A stretch of 64,000 nt of DNA from Streptomyces sp. YIM 130001. Its GTDB lineage: Bacteria; Actinomycetota; Actinomycetes; Streptomycetales; Streptomycetaceae. Within the stretch, counting starts at the first letter, position 1; every line of letters begins with the position of its first letter. The DNA lies in assembly GCF_003574445.1 (NCBI RefSeq), contig NZ_KZ984553.1:186001-250000 (forward strand), read 5' to 3'. Made by a program: the position numbers and the translations under genes. Shown in pieces: positions 60,194 to 64,000 of the stretch. Below the pieces are notes generated by a model. That model did no database searches. It was not told the DNA's origin and worked only from the letters and a program-made list of their open reading frames with translations.

Positions 60194-61792
60194 ATGCTCG
60201 TACGCCCCTCTCCACCCTCACCACCGCATGCCCAACTCCCCACCAGACGCACCGCCTTGCGCGCCGCGGGCGCCGGCGCACTGGCCCTCGGGGCCTCCGG
60301 CGGCCTGGTGGGCTGCCGCTCCGCGGTGTCGGTGGCCGCCGGCCAGGGCGGTGCCCGGCGCGGCGGCTCCCTGACCGTGGGCATCCCGGTCGACTTCACC
60401 CCCGCCCTGCTGTTCACCCAGAGCGACCAGGCCCTGCAGCAGCGGCTCATCTACAACACCCTCATCCGCTACGACGACAAGCTCGAGCCACAGCCCGAAC
60501 TCGCCCGCTCCTGGAAGTACGCCGACGACGGCCGGAGCATCACACTTAAGCTGCGCGACGACGTGACGTTCCACGACGGGCGCGCGTTCACCGCGGACGA
60601 CGTGATCTTCGCCGTCGAGAACCTCAGGAAGCCCGAGCGTTCCGCTCAACTGGCCGCCACCGCAAAGGCGGTCACCGGTTTCGAGAAGCGCGGCGACCAC
60701 GAGATCGTGCTCGAGTTCGCGCACCCGGTGGCCAACCTTTTCGACCTCTTCGAATTCATGATCATCACGGATCGGCACACCCTTCAGGACACCCTGAAAG
60801 GCAGGAAGCTGAACGGCACAGGCCCCTTCCGCTTCGACGGCTGGCGTCCGGGCACCGGCATTGGACTCAGCCGCAACGACCGCTACTGGATACCCGAGCG
60901 CCCCTATCTCGACTCGGTCGAACTCCGCGTCTACAGCCACCCCGACGCCCTGCTCTCCGCGCTCCGATCCGGTCAGGCCCAGCTCTCCTACGGCGTGTCC
61001 GGAAAGCACCTGGCACCGCTCAAGGCCGTGGAGAACTTCACCATCAAGCGCTACGACACGGGCAGCGGCGCCGCGTACGTGGGCGCATCGGTCGGCACGG
61101 AGCCGGCGGACAACAAGGAGTTCCGGCAGGCCGTCGCCTGGGCCGTCGACCGCGAGCGAGTCGTCCAACAGGCCCTCGGCGGCTACGGGTTGCCCTCCGC
61201 CGCACCCTGGCCGAAGTCCTCGCCCGCCCACACCGAGGCCAACCGCACCCACTACACCCACAACCCCGGCAAGGCCCGGGAACTCCTCAAGGCCTCGGGC
61301 GTATCGACGAGCCGCCCGGTCCCACTCGGCCACCCGACCCAGCCGCTGCACACCTCGGTCGCCGAGATCGTCCAGTACGACCTCCAACAGGCCGGTATCC
61401 GCACGGAGTTGCGCCCCTACGACTCCGCCACCTTCCAGAAGAGGCTGATCTCCGGCACCATGCCCGCCCTCTGGGTCAACCTGCACGCCTTCGCCCAGGT
61501 ACACCCCGCGACGCTCGCGGTGAGTGCGTACCCGTTCAACGAGGCCAAGAACACCTCCGGTTACCGCGACAAGGAGTACACCGACGCGGTCCGTGCGGCC
61601 TGGCAGCACAAGGACGAGGACGGGCCCGAGGCGCATGCGCGCTACCAGCGGATCTCGGATCTGCTCCTCGAGGAGGCGTTCATCATCGATCTCGCCGTGC
61701 AGGACCAGGTGGAGGTCGCCGCGGCCCGGCTGCGCGGTGCCACCATCAACAAGTTCAGTTATCTGAACCTCGACCACGCGTACTTGGCGTGA
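60194..61792 (+). CDS. Opp/Dpp-type ABC transporter substrate-binding lipoprotein
   Basis: A 532-residue binding protein of the peptide/nickel class. The N-terminus has a twin-arginine-like TRRTALR (17-23) and a lipobox LVGC (C41), so it is probably a Tat-dependent lipoprotein. The mature chain has the class hallmarks QRLIYNTLIRYDDKLEPQPE, LARSWKYADDGRSITLKLRD, VTFHDGRAFTADDVIFA and NGTGPFRFDGW. It would bind a peptide, nickel chelate, opine or oligosaccharide. Its stop overlaps an in-frame GTG of the next gene (GTGA). It opens the operon; the ROK regulator upstream hints at a carbohydrate-linked signal. Confidence 0.9.
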   Translation: MLVRPSPPSPPHAQLPTRRTALRAAGAGALALGASGGLVGCRSAVSVAAGQGGARRGGSLTVGIPVDFTPALLFTQSDQALQQRLIYNTLIRYDDKLEPQPELARSWKYADDGRSITLKLRDDVTFHDGRAFTADDVIFAVENLRKPERSAQLAATAKAVTGFEKRGDHEIVLEFAHPVANLFDLFEFMIITDRHTLQDTLKGRKLNGTGPFRFDGWRPGTGIGLSRNDRYWIPERPYLDSVELRVYSHPDALLSALRSGQAQLSYGVSGKHLAPLKAVENFTIKRYDTGSGAAYVGASVGTEPADNKEFRQAVAWAVDRERVVQQALGGYGLPSAAPWPKSSPAHTEANRTHYTHNPGKARELLKASGVSTSRPVPLGHPTQPLHTSVAEIVQYDLQQAGIRTELRPYDSATFQKRLISGTMPALWVNLHAFAQVHPATLAVSAYPFNEAKNTSGYRDKEYTDAVRAAWQHKDEDGPEAHARYQRISDLLLEEAFIIDLAVQDQVEVAAARLRGATINKFSYLNLDHAYLA

Positions 61793-61794
61793 TC

Positions 61795-62739
61795 ATGGGA
61801 CGCTATCTGCTCACACGCATCCCGTCCGCGCTCGTCGTGCTCGCCGTCGCCTCCCTTGTCATCTTCGGCATCCTGCGGCTCGTCCCGGGCGACGCGGCCG
61901 TCACGCTCGCGGGGCCGGACGCCAGCCAGGAGTCGGTCGAGGCGATTCGCCGACAGCTCGGTCTCGACCAGCCGTTGGCCGCCCAGTATCTGCACTGGAT
62001 CGGCGATCTCCTGCGCGGCGACCTCGGCCCGTCGTACGCCGTCGGCGGTGAGGTCGCCGACCTGATCGGTGACGGCCTCGGCGCGACGCTCGAACTCACC
62101 CTCGGCGCCCTGATCCTGACCGTCGCCATCGGCCTCGCGCTCGGGGTGCTCGGTGCCACCTCGCGGCGCCGGTCGGTGCGCGGGGCGGTGCAGGCCGTGA
62201 CCACCGGGGCGCTCGCCGTGCCGCCGTTCGTCACCGGGGTCGTGCTGGTCCTGGTCCTCGCGGTGGGTTTCGCCGTGCTGCCGTCCGGCGGTCGGGTCGG
62301 GCTGTTCGAGGCACCGGATCTGGAGCTGCAGTACCTGCTGCTTCCGGCGTTGTGCGTCTCGCTGCCGAGCGCCGCGGTCGTCGGCCGCTATCTGAAGGAC
62401 AGCCTGCAGCAGGCCCTTTCGGAGGACTACGTCCGTACGGTGACCGCCGCCGGTGTCTCCCGGCGCCGCCTCCTGTGGCGCCACGCCCTGCCCAACGCAC
62501 TGCCGCCCGTGGTCACGCTGCTCGGCATGCAGACCGGCCAACTCCTGGGCGGGGCAGTCCTGGTGGAGGCGATCTTCGCCTGGCCGGGGCTCGGTCAGCT
62601 CGCCGAGACCGGGCTCACCGCCCGTGACTACCCGGTCGTCCAGGACCTGCTGCTGCTCCTGGTGACCGTCTTCGTCCTCGTCCAGTTGCTCACCGATGTG
62701 GTGCACGCCTGGCTCGATCCCCGGATCCGGTGGGAGTGA
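61795..62739 (+). CDS. Dpp/OppB-type ABC transporter permease
   Basis: A 314-residue permease with about six membrane segments. The start MGRYLLTRIPSALVVLAVAS is the usual DppB N-terminus, and the coupling loop reads VRTVTAAGVSRRRLLWRHAL then PNALPPVVTLLG, with GGAVLVEAIFAWPGLGQL after it, all typical. ATG 61795 is chosen; a GTG two codons earlier overlaps the stop of the binding-protein gene and could be used instead. First of two permeases. Confidence 0.9.
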   Translation: MGRYLLTRIPSALVVLAVASLVIFGILRLVPGDAAVTLAGPDASQESVEAIRRQLGLDQPLAAQYLHWIGDLLRGDLGPSYAVGGEVADLIGDGLGATLELTLGALILTVAIGLALGVLGATSRRRSVRGAVQAVTTGALAVPPFVTGVVLVLVLAVGFAVLPSGGRVGLFEAPDLELQYLLLPALCVSLPSAAVVGRYLKDSLQQALSEDYVRTVTAAGVSRRRLLWRHALPNALPPVVTLLGMQTGQLLGGAVLVEAIFAWPGLGQLAETGLTARDYPVVQDLLLLLVTVFVLVQLLTDVVHAWLDPRIRWE

Positions 62740-62747
62740 TCACCGTC

Positions 62748-63608
62748 ATGACCAGCACACTCGCCGAACCCGCCGCCAAGCGCGGCGCGACCTCCCGCCA
62801 TCCGTACCTCGCCGCCCTCACGACCACCAGGGCCCGCATCGGCCTCGCCCTGGTCGGCACGGTCGTCCTCGCCGGCCTGCTGGCGCCGCTGCTCAGCAGC
62901 CACGCGCCGACCGCCCAGAGCGGCCGCGCCCTGGTCCCACCCGGCACCGGGGGCCATCTGCTCGGCACCGACGACCTGGGCCGTGATCTGCTGAGCCGCC
63001 TGCTGTACGGCATCCGCACCGACCTGGAGGTGATCGCGCTCGCCGTGCCGGTCGGCGCCCTGCTCGGCTGTGCGTTCGCACTCCTCGCGGCGGCGCATCC
63101 GGTACTCGACACCGTGGTGCAGCGCGCCTTCGACCTGGTGCTCGCCTTCCCGGGTCTGATCCTCGCGCTGGCCATCACGGCGATACTCGGACCGGGCAGG
63201 CTGCCGGTGATCGTGGTGATCGCGCTGGCCGAAATCCCGGTGTTCGGGCGGCAGTTGAGAGCCGGGATCCTGGTCCAGCGGGAGCGTGACTACGCGGTCG
63301 CCGCCCGGGTCGGCGGCACCCGCAAGGCGCGCGTACTGATCCGCCACATCCTGCCGAACTGCGCCGACCCGCTCGTCGTACAGCTCGCGGTCTCGCTGAC
63401 CGTGGCCGTCTTCCTCGAGGGCGCCATGAGCTTCCTCGGCGTCGGCGTCCGCCCGCCCGAACCCACCCTCGGCAGTTCACTCAGCCAGGCACTGCCGTAT
63501 CTCTCCGGGGCGCCGTACTTCGCGGCCGGCCCGCTGCTCACCGTGACCCTGCTCGTACTCGGCCTCTCCCTGCTGTCCGAGGCCCTCAACCGGGAGACCC
63601 GCCGTTGA
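62748..63608 (+). CDS. Dpp/OppC-type ABC transporter permease
   Basis: A 286-residue permease. An N-terminal membrane segment (IGLALVGTVVLAGLLAPLLS) is followed by GHLLGTDDLGRDLLSRLLYG, the DppC signature, and the coupling loop VAARVGGTRKARVLIRHILP. AMSFLGVGVRPPEPTLGSSL near the end is also characteristic. ATG 62748 is preferred to a GTG that overlaps the DppB stop. It forms the membrane channel with the preceding permease. Its stop overlaps the start of the ATPase gene (TTGA). Confidence 0.9.
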   Translation: MTSTLAEPAAKRGATSRHPYLAALTTTRARIGLALVGTVVLAGLLAPLLSSHAPTAQSGRALVPPGTGGHLLGTDDLGRDLLSRLLYGIRTDLEVIALAVPVGALLGCAFALLAAAHPVLDTVVQRAFDLVLAFPGLILALAITAILGPGRLPVIVVIALAEIPVFGRQLRAGILVQRERDYAVAARVGGTRKARVLIRHILPNCADPLVVQLAVSLTVAVFLEGAMSFLGVGVRPPEPTLGSSLSQALPYLSGAPYFAAGPLLTVTLLVLGLSLLSEALNRETRR

Positions 63609-64000
63609 CCTCCACACCTGCCCTCCTCGAAGTACGCGGCCTCGGCGTCGACTTCGCCTCGCCCGACGGCTCCGCGGTGCACGCCGTACGCGGAGTGGAC
63701 CTCACTCTGCGGCGCGGCGAGACCGTCGCCGTGGTGGGCGAATCGGGCTCCGGCAAATCGACCACCGCGCTCGCCCTGATGCAGATGCTGCCCGGGAGCG
63801 GACGGATCGTCTCGGGTTCCGTACGCCTCGACGGCAGGGACCTCACGACCCTCGGCGAGGAGGAACTGCGGGCCGTACGGGGCGCCCGGATCGGCATGAT
63901 CTTCCAGGACCCGATGACGTCCCTGAACCCGGTCCTGGCCATCGGCCGGCAGTTGGACGAGGTGCTCCGCGCCCACGCCCGCGAACGCGGCGACGTGCGC
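63605..64000 (+). CDS. Opp/DppD-type ABC transporter ATPase (partial, runs off the window)
   Basis: The first 132 codons of an ABC ATPase. A TTG start at 63605 overlaps the permease stop (TTGA). The visible part has a strand ALLEVRGLGVDFASPDG, Walker A VGESGSGKSTTALALMQMLP and the Q-loop IGMIFQDPMTSLNPVLAIG, which are DppD/OppD features. The signature and Walker B motifs would lie beyond the right edge. Confidence 0.9.
   Translation, partial: MTSTPALLEVRGLGVDFASPDGSAVHAVRGVDLTLRRGETVAVVGESGSGKSTTALALMQMLPGSGRIVSGSVRLDGRDLTTLGEEELRAVRGARIGMIFQDPMTSLNPVLAIGRQLDEVLRAHARERGDVR

Overview
The window reads as the chromosome of a Streptomyces or a close relative. GC content is very high, genes are dense, GTG and occasional TTG starts are common, and there are many actinomycete-type genes: an SsgA-like sporulation protein, a spore-associated SapA-like protein, a SepF paralogue, GAF-ANTAR regulators, PP2C/anti-sigma-type switches, a bacterial Pnkp-Hen1 RNA repair pair, PaaX, PucR and ROK regulators, and an alpha-1,3-glucanase of the GH87 type. 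I see no rRNA, tRNA, CRISPR array, prophage or intact insertion sequence.

Layout. 0.1-4.3 kb: an NB-ARC/LAL-type ATPase without its usual DNA-binding domain, then an E1-like ThiF-fold protein translationally coupled to an acetyltransferase. 4.4-6.8 kb: an SsgA-like protein and two GAF-ANTAR proteins (minus strand). 7.1-11.6 kb: a large secreted subtilase, a duplicated histidine-rich small protein and a SapA-like protein. 11.6-14.7 kb: a 2-aminobenzoate-CoA-ligase-like enzyme and PaaX beside what looks like a decayed RidA gene, the probable remains of an aryl-CoA catabolic operon. 14.9-15.4 kb: a stand-alone ATPase of the anti-sigma type.

15.5-31.7 kb is the most unusual part. It is a sugar-acid (probably uronate/aldonate) catabolic locus made of a KduD-like SDR, a cupin, an RraA-type aldolase-fold protein, a KDG-kinase-like PfkB enzyme, a NitT/TauT-type ABC importer with a small membrane protein, a mannonate-dehydratase-like protein with a perfect Tat signal, a divergent GroEL paralogue, a membrane-anchored RraA-like protein, a Tat-signal enolase-superfamily dehydratase, two related LysR regulators and an aldo/keto reductase. 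The arrangement suggests that dehydration (and perhaps aldol cleavage) of a sugar acid takes place outside the membrane, with import and phosphorylation afterwards. A GATA-N2-CGAAT element lies upstream of both RraA-type genes and looser versions lie at other promoters of the locus, which suggests one regulon.

31.9-39.4 kb: ornithine carbamoyltransferase and arginine deiminase, an AlkD-like repair protein, and the Pnkp-Hen1 RNA repair operon. 39.6-43.6 kb: an anti-sigma-type ATPase with a membrane PP2C phosphatase, secreted proteins, and an L,D-transpeptidase-like lipoprotein. 43.7-46.8 kb: a two-gene SPFH/band-7 operon. 47.1-50.9 kb: an F420-type oxidoreductase, a small conserved protein, a MazG-like pyrophosphohydrolase overlapping an AAA ATPase, and a SepF-like protein. 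51.1-53.7 kb: GH87 glucanase. 53.8-59.8 kb: PucR regulator, a fold-type III PLP decarboxylase with altered specificity motif, a convergent TauD/TfdA dioxygenase, and a ROK repressor. 60.2-64.0 kb: an Opp/Dpp-type ABC importer operon running off the right edge.
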